A DNA stretch of 64,000 nucleotides from Aquipseudomonas alcaligenes NBRC 14159 (GTDB taxonomy: Bacteria; Pseudomonadota; Gammaproteobacteria; Pseudomonadales; Pseudomonadaceae): positions 1-64,000 of the forward strand of contig NZ_BATI01000006.1 in the NCBI RefSeq assembly GCF_000467105.1. Reading direction: 5' to 3'. The notes below the pieces were generated by a model. The model was not told where the DNA came from. It made no database searches and worked only from the letters and a program-made list of their open reading frames with translations. A program made the translations under genes and the position numbers. Of the stretch, positions 16,884 through 25,883 are shown one piece after another (the first letter of the stretch is position 1; every line of letters begins with the position of its first letter).

Positions 16884-17984
16884 TCAGATCACGATCAAGT
16901 CGGCCTGCAAGGCGCCGGCTTGCTTGAGCGCCTCGAGGATGGCCATCAGGTCGGAGGGCGCGGCGCCCACCTGGTTGACCGCACGAACGATCTCGTCGAG
17001 CGTGGTGCCCGGGCCGAACTTGAACATCGGCTTGGCTTCCTGCTCGGCATCGATCTTGGAATTCGGCACCACTGCGGTCTGGCCGCCGGCCAGTGCGTTG
17101 GGCTGGCTGACGATGGGGTCTTCGCTGATGGTCACGGTCAGGCTGCCGTGGGTTACGGCGGCTGGCTGCACCTTGACGTTCTGGCCGATGACGATGGTGC
17201 CGGTGCGCGAGTTGATGATGACCTTGGCCGCGGCCTGGCCGGCCTCGATCTCGATGTTCTCCAGCACCGCCAGGTAGTCGACGCGCTGGTTGGGGTCCAG
17301 CGGCGCGCTGACGCGGATCGAGCCGCCATCGATGGCCTGGGCCACCCCCGGGCCGAGCAGGCCGTTGATCTGATCGACGATATTCTTCGCTGTGGTGAAG
17401 TCCGGTCGATTGAGGTTCAGCGTCAGGCTGTTGCCCTGATCGAAACCGCTCGCCACCGGCCGTTCGACGGTGGCACCCGCGGGGATGCGTCCGGCCGAGG
17501 GCACGTTGACGGTAATGCGCGAACCATCGGCGCCACCGGCATCGAAGCCGCCGACCACCAGGTTGCCCTGAGCGATGGCATAGACGTTGCCGTCGATACC
17601 CTTGAGCGGTGTCATCAGCAGGCTGCCGCCGCGCAGGCTCTTGGAGTTGCCGATCGAGGAGATGGTCACGTCCAGGGTCTGCCCGGGCTTGGCGAAGGGC
17701 GGCAGCTCGGCGTGTACGGACACCGCAGCGACGTTCTTCAGCTGCACGTTGCCGCCACCGGCCGGCACCTTGATGCCGAACTGCGCCAGCATGTTGTTGA
17801 AGGTCTGCAGGGTGAAGGGCGTCTGCGTGGTCTGGTCGCCGGTGCCATTGAGGCCGACCACCAGGCCGTAGCCGATCAGCTGGTTGCTGCGCACGCCCTG
17901 GATGCTGGCCAGATCCTTTAGGCGTTCGGCCTGCACGGCACTGGTGGCGAGCAGCAGGCAGAAGACGCAAAGCAGTCGTTTCAT
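16884..17984 (-). CDS. flgI: FlgI flagellar P-ring protein
   Basis: 366 residues with a Sec signal peptide ([19 protein letters not shown], cleavage after AQA-like VQA) followed by the family start [23 protein letters not shown]. FlgI polymerises in the periplasm around the rod as the P ring. Length and ends ([22 protein letters not shown]) are normal. In the flgFGHIJKL operon, 14 bases after flgH. Confidence 0.98.
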   Translation of the reverse strand: MKRLLCVFCLLLATSAVQAERLKDLASIQGVRSNQLIGYGLVVGLNGTGDQTTQTPFTLQTFNNMLAQFGIKVPAGGGNVQLKNVAAVSVHAELPPFAKPGQTLDVTISSIGNSKSLRGGSLLMTPLKGIDGNVYAIAQGNLVVGGFDAGGADGSRITVNVPSAGRIPAGATVERPVASGFDQGNSLTLNLNRPDFTTAKNIVDQINGLLGPGVAQAIDGGSIRVSAPLDPNQRVDYLAVLENIEIEAGQAAAKVIINSRTGTIVIGQNVKVQPAAVTHGSLTVTISEDPIVSQPNALAGGQTAVVPNSKIDAEQEAKPMFKFGPGTTLDEIVRAVNQVGAAPSDLMAILEALKQAGALQADLIVI

Positions 17985-17998
17985 GGTCGTCTACCTGC

Positions 17999-18712
17999 TC
18001 AGAACGGGAACAGCGGGTTCATGAAGAAGCGATCGAACCAGCCTGGCTGGCTGGCATCGGCGAAGGCACCGGTGCCCGAATAGGTGATACGGGCATTGGC
18101 GATACGGGTCGAAGACACCGTGTTGTCGGTAGCGATATCGTCGGCACGCACCAGCCCGGCGATGCGCACCAGCTCGTCGCCGGTGTTGAGGGTCATCCAC
18201 TTCTCGCCACGCACGGCGAGGATGCCGTTGGGCAGCACCTCGGCCACGGTCACGGTGATGGAGCCGGTCAGACTGTTGCTCTGGTCGGCTTCGCTCTCGC
18301 CATCGGTATCGCGGGTGCCGCTGTAGCCCACGTCGAGGCTGAGGTCTTCGGCCTTGAGCGGATTGAGGCTGGTGCTGGGGTTGTCGATGGAGACGCCACC
18401 ACCAAACAGCGAGGTCAGGCCGAGGTTGGCGCTGCTGTCCTTGGACATGCTGGAGCCGGCCTTCTTGCTCGCCTGGGTCCGCTCGCTGAGGGTGATGGTG
18501 ATGATGTCGCCGACACGATAGGCCTTGCGATCATCGTACAGATTGGTCTCGAAGCCGGGCTGGTAGATGGCACCGCTGTTCTGCGCCGCCGGCAGCGGAG
18601 TGCGCGGCAGCACAGGTGCATAGTAGGGGTCGTCCGGCTTCGGCGGCGGCGTCACGCAGCCGCTCAGGACCAGACTGGCCAGCAGGGGGAGAAGAATCAT
18701 CGGCCGGTTCAT
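17999..18712 (-). CDS. flgH: FlgH flagellar L-ring lipoprotein
   Basis: 237 residues starting [19 protein letters not shown], a lipoprotein signal with lipobox LSGC, so it should be lipidated and anchored in the outer membrane as the L ring. Family segments [13 protein letters not shown] and [13 protein letters not shown] are present. The ATG at 18712 is chosen because GAGG lies eight bases upstream; the GTG two codons earlier is too close to it. Confidence 0.97.
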   Translation of the reverse strand: MNRPMILLPLLASLVLSGCVTPPPKPDDPYYAPVLPRTPLPAAQNSGAIYQPGFETNLYDDRKAYRVGDIITITLSERTQASKKAGSSMSKDSSANLGLTSLFGGGVSIDNPSTSLNPLKAEDLSLDVGYSGTRDTDGESEADQSNSLTGSITVTVAEVLPNGILAVRGEKWMTLNTGDELVRIAGLVRADDIATDNTVSSTRIANARITYSGTGAFADASQPGWFDRFFMNPLFPF

Positions 18713-18770
18713 AACCACTACCTCACGGCGTTCGTGTTGCTAGCTGCCGGCGCCTGGGGCGCCTGCAGTA

Positions 18771-19556
18771 TTAAAGGTTCTGCGTGATGAAGGAGAGCAT
18801 CTGGTCCGAGGTGGAGATCACCTTGGAGTTCATCTCGTAGGCACGCTGCGTGGTGATCATGTTGACCAGCTCCTCGACCACGCTGACGTTGGAGTTCTCC
18901 AGGGTGTTCTGCAGCACCGTGCCGAGGCCGGTCAGGCCGGGCGTACCGACTTGCGGCGCACCGCTGGAGGCGGTCTCGAGGAACAGGTTGTTGCCGATCG
19001 CCTGCAGCCCCGCCGGGTTGACGAAGTCGGCGGTCTGGATGTTGCCGATCACCTGAGAGGCCGGGTTGCCGGCAGTGGTGACCGAAACGGTACCGTCCTC
19101 GCCGACGGTAAAGGTCTGCACCTCGGCCGGCAAAACAATGGCCGGCTCCAGCGGGAAACCCTGCGAGGTGACGATCTGACCATCGGAGTCGAGATGGAAG
19201 CTGCCGTCACGGGTATAGCCGACGGTGCCGTCCGGCTGCAGGATCTGAAAGAAGCCACGACCGTTGACCGCCATGTCCAGCGGCTGCTCGGTGGTCTGCA
19301 GGCTGCCGGCGGTGAAGATCTTCTGGGTGCCGGCGATGCGTACACCGGTACCCAGTTGCAGGCCGGTGGGCAGCTCGCTGTCCTGGCTGGACTGACCACC
19401 CGGCTGACGACGAATCTGGTACAGCAGATCCTCGAAATCGGCGCGATCGCGCTTGAAGCCAGTGGTCGAGACGTTGGCCAGGTTGTTGGAAATGGTGGTC
19501 AGGTTCATGTCCTGGGCGGACAGACCGGTTTTGGCAACCCACAGAGCCGGAAGCAT
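18771..19556 (-). CDS. flgG: FlgG distal rod protein
   Basis: 261 residues. N-terminus MLPALWVAKTGLSAQD with the rod motif TISNNLANVSTTGFKRDRADFEDL; C-terminus NVSVVEELVNMITTQRAYEMNSK. FlgG forms the distal rod that passes the P and L rings. Normal length; 58 bases upstream of flgH. Confidence 0.98.
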   Translation of the reverse strand: MLPALWVAKTGLSAQDMNLTTISNNLANVSTTGFKRDRADFEDLLYQIRRQPGGQSSQDSELPTGLQLGTGVRIAGTQKIFTAGSLQTTEQPLDMAVNGRGFFQILQPDGTVGYTRDGSFHLDSDGQIVTSQGFPLEPAIVLPAEVQTFTVGEDGTVSVTTAGNPASQVIGNIQTADFVNPAGLQAIGNNLFLETASSGAPQVGTPGLTGLGTVLQNTLENSNVSVVEELVNMITTQRAYEMNSKVISTSDQMLSFITQNL

Positions 19557-19602
19557 GTTCGTTCTCCTCGAGCGCCAGTTTCATGGCGCTTCGCGTTAGT
19601 AA

Positions 19603-20346
19603 TCAGCTGATTTGCATGACCCGTGCCATGGCCGACGCACCGTCTTCGGCGGTGCGCATCATCTTCACGTGCAGCTCGAACTGGCGGGACAGCGAAAGAA
19701 TGGCGGTCATTTCCTCGACGGCATTGACGTTGCTCGACTCAAGGAAGCCGGAAGTCACGCGCACATTGGCATCTACCTCCTGAGGCCCCGCCGCATCCTT
19801 GACCCGGATCAGGCCATCAGTGCCCTTGGTCAGGCTCTTCGGATCCGGATTGACCAGCTTGATGCGATCCACCTCGGCCATCACGTTCGGCGCCTCACCG
19901 AGGGCGCGAATGCTGATGGTGCCGTCCTGGCCGATCTCGACCTTCTGCTCCGGCGGCACGGCAATCGGCCCGCCATTGCCGAGCACCGGCAAACCATTGC
20001 CGGTACGCAGCTGGCCAAGGGCATCGATCTGCAGGCTGGCGGTACGCACATAGGCTTCGCTGCCATCGGCAGCCTGGACGGCGATCCAGCCCTGACCATC
20101 GACAGCCACGTCCATGTCACGCCCGGTCTCCTGCAGGGAGCCTGGAGTGAAGTCGGTAGCCGGGCGCTCGGTCATGGCATAGACGCGCGCCGGGTAGCTG
20201 TCGCCGAACACCGGCATCGAGCGCGCCTGCTCATAGTCGCGACGAAAACCGGTGGTGGAGATATTCGCCAGGTTGTTGGCGTGGGCACGCTGCGCCAGGG
20301 TGTTCTGGCTGGCGCCGGTCATGGAGATGTACAGCATCTTGTCCAT
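19603..20346 (-). CDS. flgF: FlgF proximal rod protein
   Basis: 247 residues starting MDKMLYISMTGASQNT, with the rod/hook motif NNLANISTTGFRRD and the C-terminal VNAVEEMTAILSLSRQFELHVKM. FlgF is a proximal rod component. First gene of the flgFGHIJKL operon, 55 bases downstream of a sigma-54 promoter, as in P. aeruginosa. Confidence 0.97.
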   Translation of the reverse strand: MDKMLYISMTGASQNTLAQRAHANNLANISTTGFRRDYEQARSMPVFGDSYPARVYAMTERPATDFTPGSLQETGRDMDVAVDGQGWIAVQAADGSEAYVRTASLQIDALGQLRTGNGLPVLGNGGPIAVPPEQKVEIGQDGTISIRALGEAPNVMAEVDRIKLVNPDPKSLTKGTDGLIRVKDAAGPQEVDANVRVTSGFLESSNVNAVEEMTAILSLSRQFELHVKMMRTAEDGASAMARVMQIS

Positions 20347-20400
20347 GGTTTGCTCCGCAGGTCGGCTTTTTGCCGCTCGTAACTTAGTTACCTGCTCTAC

Positions 20401-20417
20401 AGCAAACCCTGTGCCAG
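20401..20417 (-). promoter_or_regulatory. Sigma-54 promoter of flgFGHIJKL
   Basis: The minus strand reads CTGGCACAGGGTTTGCT: TGGCAC, five bases, TTGCT, with GG-N10-GC spacing. This is a full RpoN consensus, 55 bases before the flgF start. FleQ or FleR would be the expected activator. Confidence 0.88.
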
Positions 20418-20467
20418 ATACCTATAAAAAACCTATCTAATTGATATTTATGGATTTTTAAAACAAG

Positions 20468-20491
20468 AAAAGGCTTCTTGAGAAGCCTTTT
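20468..20491 (-). terminator. flgE terminator
   Basis: AAAAGGCTTCT, a two-base loop, and AGAAGCCTTTT, followed on the minus strand by a T-rich stretch. Located between flgE and the flgF promoter. Confidence 0.85.
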
Positions 20492-20507
20492 CAGCAGCCG
20501 GCGGCGA

Positions 20508-20531
20508 GGGCTTGCCGCTGCCGGCAAGCCC
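20508..20531 (-). repeat. Second hairpin after flgE
   Basis: A 10-bp stem GGGCTTGCCG / CGGCAAGCCC with a four-base loop directly after the flgE stop, ahead of the T-rich terminator. Tandem hairpins probably ensure separation of flgE from flgF transcription or protect the mRNA 3' end. Confidence 0.5.
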
Positions 20532-20543
20532 CTCCTCCGCTCA

Positions 20544-21938
20544 TCAACGCAAGTTGATGATGGTCTGGGTGATAGCGCTTTCGGTTTCGATGGTCTTGGC
20601 GTTGGCCTGGTAGTTGCGCTGCGCCACGATCAGGTTCACCAGTTGGTCCGACAGTTCGACGTTGGAGTCTTCCAGCGCGCCTGCTTGCACCACCCCCAGC
20701 GTCCCCGAGCCCGGCGGGTTGCGCACAGGCTCTCCAGACTCGAACGACTGCACCCACTGGGTCTTGCCGATCGGCGTCAAACCCTGCACGTTGGCGAAGT
20801 TGGCCAGGATGACCTGCCCCTGGATCTGCGACTGGCCATTGGTATAGCGCGCAAAAATCACCCCCGTATCGTCGATTTCCAGACCGGCCAGCTCGCCGGT
20901 GGTGTAGCCGTCCTGCGAGACGCTGTTGACCGCGAATGAGTTGGCGAACTGGGTGGCGCCGCGCATATCGAAGGTGAACCCCGTCGGATCCGACGTCGCG
21001 CCATTGCGCACGAAGGTGCCGGAACCGGCCGGCTGTTCGATGACCGGCACCCAGTCAGCCGCAGCGAAAGCTATTACCCCCGGAGCGGCACCTGCCGTAG
21101 TCGGAGTCGGCAGAGGCGTGCCCGGAGCCGGGCCGACGGTCACCGGAGCAGCAACCACGTCAAGCAGTTGCCCGGCCGCATCGAAGGTCACGTCATAGGC
21201 GAAGGGCACATTTTGGTAATCATTCGGAGCAACGTTGTCGGTATCAAAATTCGGCCGCTTGCCGTCCACCAGCACATACATTGTCCAGTCGTTAGACGCA
21301 TCCTTGACGAAGTACTGCGTCATGACGTGGGCATTGCCCTGAGTGTCATAGATATTGGTCGAGGTCGACGAGTTGTAGGTCTTGGGATCCGCCGGGTCGA
21401 ACGGCGTCACGGTGGGTACGGTGTTGGTGGAATTGAGATTGAGCACCTGCTCGACCCTGGTCGTGGCCTTCGGGTCCTGGCTGGCTGTGCGAATCTGCAA
21501 GTCGCCGACCACACCCGGCTGCAAGTTGCCGGCGGAATCAAGGGTATAGCCCTGCAGGTTGTAACCGAAGTTGTCGACGATATAGCCCTCCCGGTCGGTA
21601 CCGAAGTAGCCCGCACGGGTATAGCTCAGGGCGCCATTGTTGCTGACCTGGAAGAAGCCGTTGCCGTTGATCGCCAGATCCAGCGCGTTCTGCGTGTAGT
21701 TGATGTTGCCCTGGTTGAACAACTGGGCCACGTCGCCCAGCAGCACGCCGCTGCCCTGCGGATTCTTGCCGGTGCCGAGGACCGAGGCGGCGTAAACGTC
21801 GGCGAACTCTGCACGCGACTGCTTAAAGCCCGCAGTGCCTGCGTTGGCGATGTTGTTGGCCAGCACTTCGGCACGCTGAGCGCGGAAGTTGAGGGCGTTT
21901 TCATGAATGCCGAGGGCGTTTGCGAAGCTGATGCTCAT
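20544..21938 (-). CDS. flgE: FlgE flagellar hook protein
   Basis: 464 residues from the ATG at 21938 (MSISFANALGIHENALN), preceded by AGG; an ATG 39 bases earlier is not conserved. The hook motif AEVLANNIANAGTAGFKQSRAEFADVY and the C-terminal EDSNVELSDQLVNLIVAQRNYQANAKTI are diagnostic. FlgE polymerises into the hook. It has its own sigma-54 promoter and its own terminators, so it is a single-gene unit here. The usual upstream partners flgB, flgC and flgD are missing. Confidence 0.97.
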   Translation of the reverse strand: MSISFANALGIHENALNFRAQRAEVLANNIANAGTAGFKQSRAEFADVYAASVLGTGKNPQGSGVLLGDVAQLFNQGNINYTQNALDLAINGNGFFQVSNNGALSYTRAGYFGTDREGYIVDNFGYNLQGYTLDSAGNLQPGVVGDLQIRTASQDPKATTRVEQVLNLNSTNTVPTVTPFDPADPKTYNSSTSTNIYDTQGNAHVMTQYFVKDASNDWTMYVLVDGKRPNFDTDNVAPNDYQNVPFAYDVTFDAAGQLLDVVAAPVTVGPAPGTPLPTPTTAGAAPGVIAFAAADWVPVIEQPAGSGTFVRNGATSDPTGFTFDMRGATQFANSFAVNSVSQDGYTTGELAGLEIDDTGVIFARYTNGQSQIQGQVILANFANVQGLTPIGKTQWVQSFESGEPVRNPPGSGTLGVVQAGALEDSNVELSDQLVNLIVAQRNYQANAKTIETESAITQTIINLR

Positions 21939-21979
21939 GACCTGGAACCTTTGCCGATTGGGCGTGTTGCCAGACATTT

Positions 21980-21996
21980 AGCAAAGGCTGTGCCAA
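21980..21996 (-). promoter_or_regulatory. Sigma-54 promoter of flgE
   Basis: The minus strand reads TTGGCACAGCCTTTGCT: TGGCAC, five bases, TTGCT, a full RpoN consensus 42 bases before the flgE ATG. It shares TGGCACAG and TTTGCT with the flgF promoter. In related genomes the equivalent promoter drives flgBCDE. Confidence 0.88.
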
Positions 21997-22051
21997 CTTA
22001 TTTTATCTATATTTTTCAGTAACTTAAACAAGAACAAGCGCAAGCAAAAGC

Positions 22052-22096
22052 GGCAAGCGGCAAAGCTTTTCCGCTCTTGCGAGGGCAAGCGGCAAA
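22052..22096. repeat. Short direct repeat in the flgE-cheR gap
   Basis: GGCAAGCGGCAAA occurs at 22052-22064 and again at 22084-22096, in a stretch of GGCAA/GCGGCAA-like words. No gene is present. It may be the scar of a rearrangement or a low-complexity spacer. Confidence 0.4.
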
Positions 22097-22127
22097 ACCG
22101 GCAACGCCCTTTTGCCGCCCCAAAAGA

Positions 22128-22154
22128 AAACGGGAGGCCTCTGGCCTCCCGTTT
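22128..22154 (-). terminator. cheR terminator
   Basis: AAACGGGAGGCC, TCT loop, GGCCTCCCGTTT, followed on the minus strand by TTCTTTT. It lies 16 bases after the cheR stop and closes the cheV-cheR unit before flgE. Confidence 0.85.
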
Positions 22155-22169
22155 GCGTATCCCCCCGGA

Positions 22170-22997
22170 TCACTTCACCTTGTAGATGATCCCCGGACTG
22201 CACTGGACCATCTGGTAGAGATCAGGCAGCCCATTGAGCGCCTCGGACGCCCCCAGGAACAGGTAACCGCCCGGCTTGAGCGTGGCATGGATGCGGGTGA
22301 GGATGTCCTTCTTCACCTCGGCGGAGAAGTAGATCAGCACGTTGCGGCAGAACACCACGTCGAACTTGCCGAGAGCGGCATAGCTTTCCAGCAGGTTCAA
22401 CGGGCGGAACTCGACACGGCTCTTGATCGCCGGCTTGACCACCCAGCGCCCCGGCCCCTTGGGATCGAAGTAGCGCTGCAGCCGCTCCTGCGACAGGCCG
22501 CGGCCCATGGCCAGGCTGTCGTACTCACCGGACTTGCAGGCGGTAAGCATCGACGGCGACAGATCGGTGGCGACTATCTGCACCCCCGCCTTGAGCTGAC
22601 CCAGATTGGTTTTCTCGAACTCATCGATGGTCATCGACAACGAGTAAGGCTCCTGCCCGGACGAACAGGCCGCCGACCAGATGCGCAGACGCTGGCTGGG
22701 ATTGGCCTTGATCAGTTCCGGCAGCACCCGGTTCTTCATCACTTCAAAAGGATAGGTATCGCGGAACCACAGGGTCTCGTTGGTGGTCATGGCATCCACC
22801 ACCTGCTCGCGCAAACCACCACGCGGCTGAGCCTGCATCTTCTGCACCAGCTCACCGAGGGTCTTGATGCCCTGCTGCTCCATCAACTTGTTCAGACGGC
22901 TGGACACCAGGTACTGCTTGTTGCTCCCCAGCAAGATGCCGCAGGCCTTTTCCAGAAAGGTGCGGAACTGCTCGAAATCCAAATTGCCTGAAGACAC
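22170..22997 (-). CDS. cheR: CheR chemoreceptor methyltransferase
   Basis: 275 residues from a GTG at 22997 (MSSGNLDFEQFRTFLEK), which has GAGG eight bases upstream and matches the usual family length; an ATG at 23018 would add seven residues. CheR methylates glutamates of chemoreceptors using SAM. The N-terminal helical domain is followed by TTNETLWFRD, IWSAACSSGQEPYS (SAM loop) and FDVVFCRNVLIYFS. Pairs with cheV, 44 bases upstream. Confidence 0.95.
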   Translation of the reverse strand: MSSGNLDFEQFRTFLEKACGILLGSNKQYLVSSRLNKLMEQQGIKTLGELVQKMQAQPRGGLREQVVDAMTTNETLWFRDTYPFEVMKNRVLPELIKANPSQRLRIWSAACSSGQEPYSLSMTIDEFEKTNLGQLKAGVQIVATDLSPSMLTACKSGEYDSLAMGRGLSQERLQRYFDPKGPGRWVVKPAIKSRVEFRPLNLLESYAALGKFDVVFCRNVLIYFSAEVKKDILTRIHATLKPGGYLFLGASEALNGLPDLYQMVQCSPGIIYKVK

Positions 22998-23041
22998 TAA
23001 TGCAGCCTCGCCAAACATAGTCCTAACCGAGGGCCGAGCCC

Positions 23042-23974
23042 TCAGCCCCCATCTGCTACCCGGATGCGCTCAACCACACGTGAAGCGAGCTCGTCCGGAC
23101 GGAACTTCGCCAGGAAGTCGTCTGCACCGACCTTCTTCACCATCGCCTGGTTGAATACCCCGGACAGCGAAGTATGCAGAATCACATGGAGGTTCTGCAT
23201 CCTCGGATCGGAACGAATTTCCGCCGTCAGGGTGTAGCCATCCATCTCCGGCATCTCGATGTCGGAGATCAGCATGAGGAATTCCTCGGCCGGGTTCTTG
23301 CCCTCCTCCACCATCTTGCGCAGGTAGTCGTAGGCCTCGCGACCATCGTTGAGCGCGACCACCTCGACCCCGACACTCTCCAGACAACGCGAAACCTGCT
23401 TGCGCGCCACCGAAGAGTCGTCACAGATCAGCACGCGCTTGGAAACCGCCTTGGCCTGGGTCTCGACGTCTACCACGCCCTCGGAGATCGCCTCCGACAT
23501 CGGCGCCACCTCGGCGAGAATCTTCTCCACGTCGATGACTTCGACCAGCTTGTTGTCGACGCGGGTGACCGCCGTCAGGTAGTGATCGCGCCCCGTGCCC
23601 TTGGGCGGCGGATGGATCTCGCCCCAGTTCATGTTGACGATGCGCTCCACCGAACGCACCAGGAAACCCTGCACCTTGGTGTTGTATTCGGTGATGATCA
23701 CGAAGCTGTTCTGGATATCATCCAGCGCCGACTTGCCGGTGGCCAGGGCCAGATCGAGGATGGGAATGGTGCCACCACGGATGTTCGCCACACCGCGCAC
23801 CACCTGGCTGGACTTGGGCATCACGGTGAGCTTGGGGCATTGCAGCACCTCCTTCACCTTGAACACGTTGATGCCATAAAGCTGCGGGCCGTCCAGACGG
23901 AACAGCAACAGCTCCAGGCGGTTCTGCCCGACCAGTTGGGTACGCTGGTTAACCGAGTCCAATACTCCGGCCAT
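23042..23974 (-). CDS. cheV: CheV chemotaxis coupling protein (CheW-receiver fusion)
   Basis: 310 residues. A CheW-like domain (about 15-165: LELLLFRLDGPQLYGINVFKV, MPKSSQVVRGVANIRGG) is followed by a receiver domain (about 178-305) with VLICDDSSVARKQ and a phospho-acceptor Asp in LISDIEMPEMDGY. CheV couples receptors to CheA and may act as a phosphate sink. Divergent from flgA with an 80-base gap. Confidence 0.96.
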   Translation of the reverse strand: MAGVLDSVNQRTQLVGQNRLELLLFRLDGPQLYGINVFKVKEVLQCPKLTVMPKSSQVVRGVANIRGGTIPILDLALATGKSALDDIQNSFVIITEYNTKVQGFLVRSVERIVNMNWGEIHPPPKGTGRDHYLTAVTRVDNKLVEVIDVEKILAEVAPMSEAISEGVVDVETQAKAVSKRVLICDDSSVARKQVSRCLESVGVEVVALNDGREAYDYLRKMVEEGKNPAEEFLMLISDIEMPEMDGYTLTAEIRSDPRMQNLHVILHTSLSGVFNQAMVKKVGADDFLAKFRPDELASRVVERIRVADGG

Positions 23975-24054
23975 GCCCAGACTCCTTATTATTCATATTG
24001 CCGCGCGCTCTGCTAAAGCCTAGCAGGCGGCACGGGGCTTGCTTCGTGAGCAGC

Positions 24055-24813
24055 ATGAAAACTCTCACGACACTTTTCCGACACATGATGGCGAAACGCC
24101 TTGCTCTCGTCGGTGTTTTACCCGCTTTGGGGCTATTCGGCTACAGCCAGGCGCACGCTGCAGACCTGACCCTACCCGAAGAGCTTATCGGCGCCACCGA
24201 AGGCTTTCTTGAATTCATGGTAGAGGACTATCTGGAGCGTAGCGAAATCACGGCGCGCCATGAAATCCAGGTCAACCCTCTCGACCCGCGCCTGCGCCTC
24301 GCCGCCTGCGACAGTGATTTGACGCAAAGCCTGGAAAGCCCGGCACAACCGGTTGGTCGCGTCACCGTGCGCGTCAGCTGCGAGGGCAGTACGCCCTGGA
24401 CCGTGTTCGTGCCGGCCCAGGTGCGCATCTTCCGCCCGGTGGTCGTAGTGAAAACGGCGCTCAGGCGCGACAGCATCATTGGCGCTGGCGACGTCGCCCT
24501 GGTCGAGCAGGATGTCAGTCTGCTCAACCGGGGCTATGTCACGGAGGTCGAGCAGGTCATCGGCAGAAAACTGACGCGTGCCACCCGTACCGACCAGGTG
24601 CTGACACCCGCCATGCTGCAATTAGCCGAGGCCGTACGCCGTGGCGACCAGGTAGTGATCAGCGCCCGCAGCGGCGGAATCAACGTCCGCATGCAGGGCG
24701 AAGCGCTGTCCGGCGGCACCCTGGGCCAGCAGATCAGTGTTCGCAATCTGACCTCGCAAAGAGTCATCCGGGCGCGCGTGGCAGGCCCCGGGCAGGTGGA
24801 GGTGGAGATGTAG
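24055..24813 (+). CDS. flgA: FlgA P-ring assembly chaperone
   Basis: 252 residues starting MKTLTTLFRHMMAKRLALVG, with a signal peptide ending near SQAHAA, then SAF/FlgA domains (ALRRDSIIGAGDVALVEQDV; YVTEVEQVIGRKLTRATRTDQVLTP; RVAGPGQVEVEM end). FlgA is a periplasmic chaperone for FlgI. An ATG at 24085 inside the signal is possible, and longer upstream starts lack support. Divergent from cheV, upstream of flgM as in other pseudomonads. Confidence 0.95.
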   Translation: MKTLTTLFRHMMAKRLALVGVLPALGLFGYSQAHAADLTLPEELIGATEGFLEFMVEDYLERSEITARHEIQVNPLDPRLRLAACDSDLTQSLESPAQPVGRVTVRVSCEGSTPWTVFVPAQVRIFRPVVVVKTALRRDSIIGAGDVALVEQDVSLLNRGYVTEVEQVIGRKLTRATRTDQVLTPAMLQLAEAVRRGDQVVISARSGGINVRMQGEALSGGTLGQQISVRNLTSQRVIRARVAGPGQVEVEM

Positions 24814-24881
24814 GCACGATTCTTGTAGCGCAAATCCTCGGTGATTTCCTACACTGTTAAGCGACGCACACATTTGCGCCC

Positions 24882-24908
24882 TAAAGTTTCGACGGAACCG
24901 GCCGACAA
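24882..24908 (+). promoter_or_regulatory. FliA (sigma-28) promoter of flgM
   Basis: TAAA at 24882-24885, exactly 15 bases, then GCCGACAA at 24901-24908 (one base from the GCCGATAA consensus), 39 bases before flgM. It lets FliA drive its own anti-sigma factor, the usual feedback. Confidence 0.85.
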
Positions 24909-24947
24909 CCCAGTCAAGCGTCCAGATTACCGTCCGAGGTTCACAAA

Positions 24948-25289
24948 ATGGTTATCGACTTCAACCGGCTGAACAATGCCGCCAGCCCCGCGAACAGCGG
25001 TCGCACCGGCAATGCCCAGGCCAGCAGCCGCAACGAGGCTGTCAGCAATACGCCGCAGAATGCGGCTCAGGTTGCCGACGAGCAGGCTGCTACCGCCAAG
25101 ACCGGTGAATCCGTGCAGCTCAGCCGCGAAGCTCAGCAACTGCAGAAGGCCGGCGACAAGCTGCGCGATCTGCCGACCGTGGATAAAGAGCGCGTCGCCA
25201 AACTCAAGCAGGCAATCGCCGACGGCAGCTATCAGGTCGACGCCCAGCGCGTTGCCGGCAAGCTCCTCGATTTCGAATCCCAGCGCTAG
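24948..25289 (+). CDS. flgM: FlgM anti-sigma-28 factor
   Basis: 113 residues starting [11 protein letters not shown]. The N-terminal half is polar and disordered; the C-terminal FliA-binding half contains [13 protein letters not shown] and [33 protein letters not shown], the FlgM signature. It holds FliA inactive until exported through the finished hook. First gene of flgM-flgN(-flgZ). Confidence 0.95.
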   Translation: MVIDFNRLNNAASPANSGRTGNAQASSRNEAVSNTPQNAAQVADEQAATAKTGESVQLSREAQQLQKAGDKLRDLPTVDKERVAKLKQAIADGSYQVDAQRVAGKLLDFESQR

Positions 25290-25338
25290 TCCCAGGGCTG
25301 CGCTGGGGGTGTTGGACGCCCGATCCCCAGAGCCCGCG

Positions 25339-25806
25339 ATGCAAGATAACGACCTGCTGCAACTGTTCAACGACGATATCGGCACTGCCCAACGTCTTCT
25401 TGAACTGATCGACGCCGAATTCCAGGCCATGGGTGAACGCGATCTGCCCCGCCTGGAACAGCTGCTTGGCGAGAAACTCCCCCTCCTCTCCCTGCTGGAA
25501 CAGCATGGTACGGCCCGCAGCCAGCTGCTCGTCGCGCAGCAGCTGAGCGCCGATCGCGCCGGCCTGCAAGCCCTGGCCAGCCGTAGCCCCCATGGCGAGG
25601 AACTGCTAGCGCGCAGCGACGAGCTGAATCGGCTGCTGGAAAGCTGCCGCGAAGCCAACCAGCGCAATGGCCGGCTGATCCGCGCCAACCAGGCATCCTT
25701 GAAGAGCGTGCTCGGCATTCTTCGCGGCGGCGAAACGCCGGGGCTCTATGACAGCCGCGGCAGCGCCGCTAGAATCGCCCAGCAACGCCCACTCAGCCAG
25801 GCCTGA
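25339..25806 (+). CDS. flgN: FlgN export chaperone
   Basis: 155 residues starting MQDNDLLQLFNDDIGTAQRLLELID, a helical, coiled-coil-rich protein ending in the disordered GRGSAARIAQQ-like tail typical of Pseudomonas FlgN. FlgN binds FlgK and FlgL before export. The start is the first ATG after the flgM stop in this frame; upstream of it the frame runs through flgM. Lies 49 bases after flgM. Confidence 0.9.
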   Translation: MQDNDLLQLFNDDIGTAQRLLELIDAEFQAMGERDLPRLEQLLGEKLPLLSLLEQHGTARSQLLVAQQLSADRAGLQALASRSPHGEELLARSDELNRLLESCREANQRNGRLIRANQASLKSVLGILRGGETPGLYDSRGSAARIAQQRPLSQA

Positions 25807-25883
25807 GCCCATAACAACAAGCACAGGGACATACCGGCAATATGCCAGTATGCTAGTGCGGTAGTACCTTGGAGTTATGTACT

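Noticed and set aside
16873..17970. N-terminal extension of flgJ into flgI
   Set aside because: Same strand but different frame of flgI; FlgJ similarity starts at 16872.
23975..24054. FliA promoter for cheV
   Set aside because: Only a poor match (GCGGCAAT with no proper -35); not listed.
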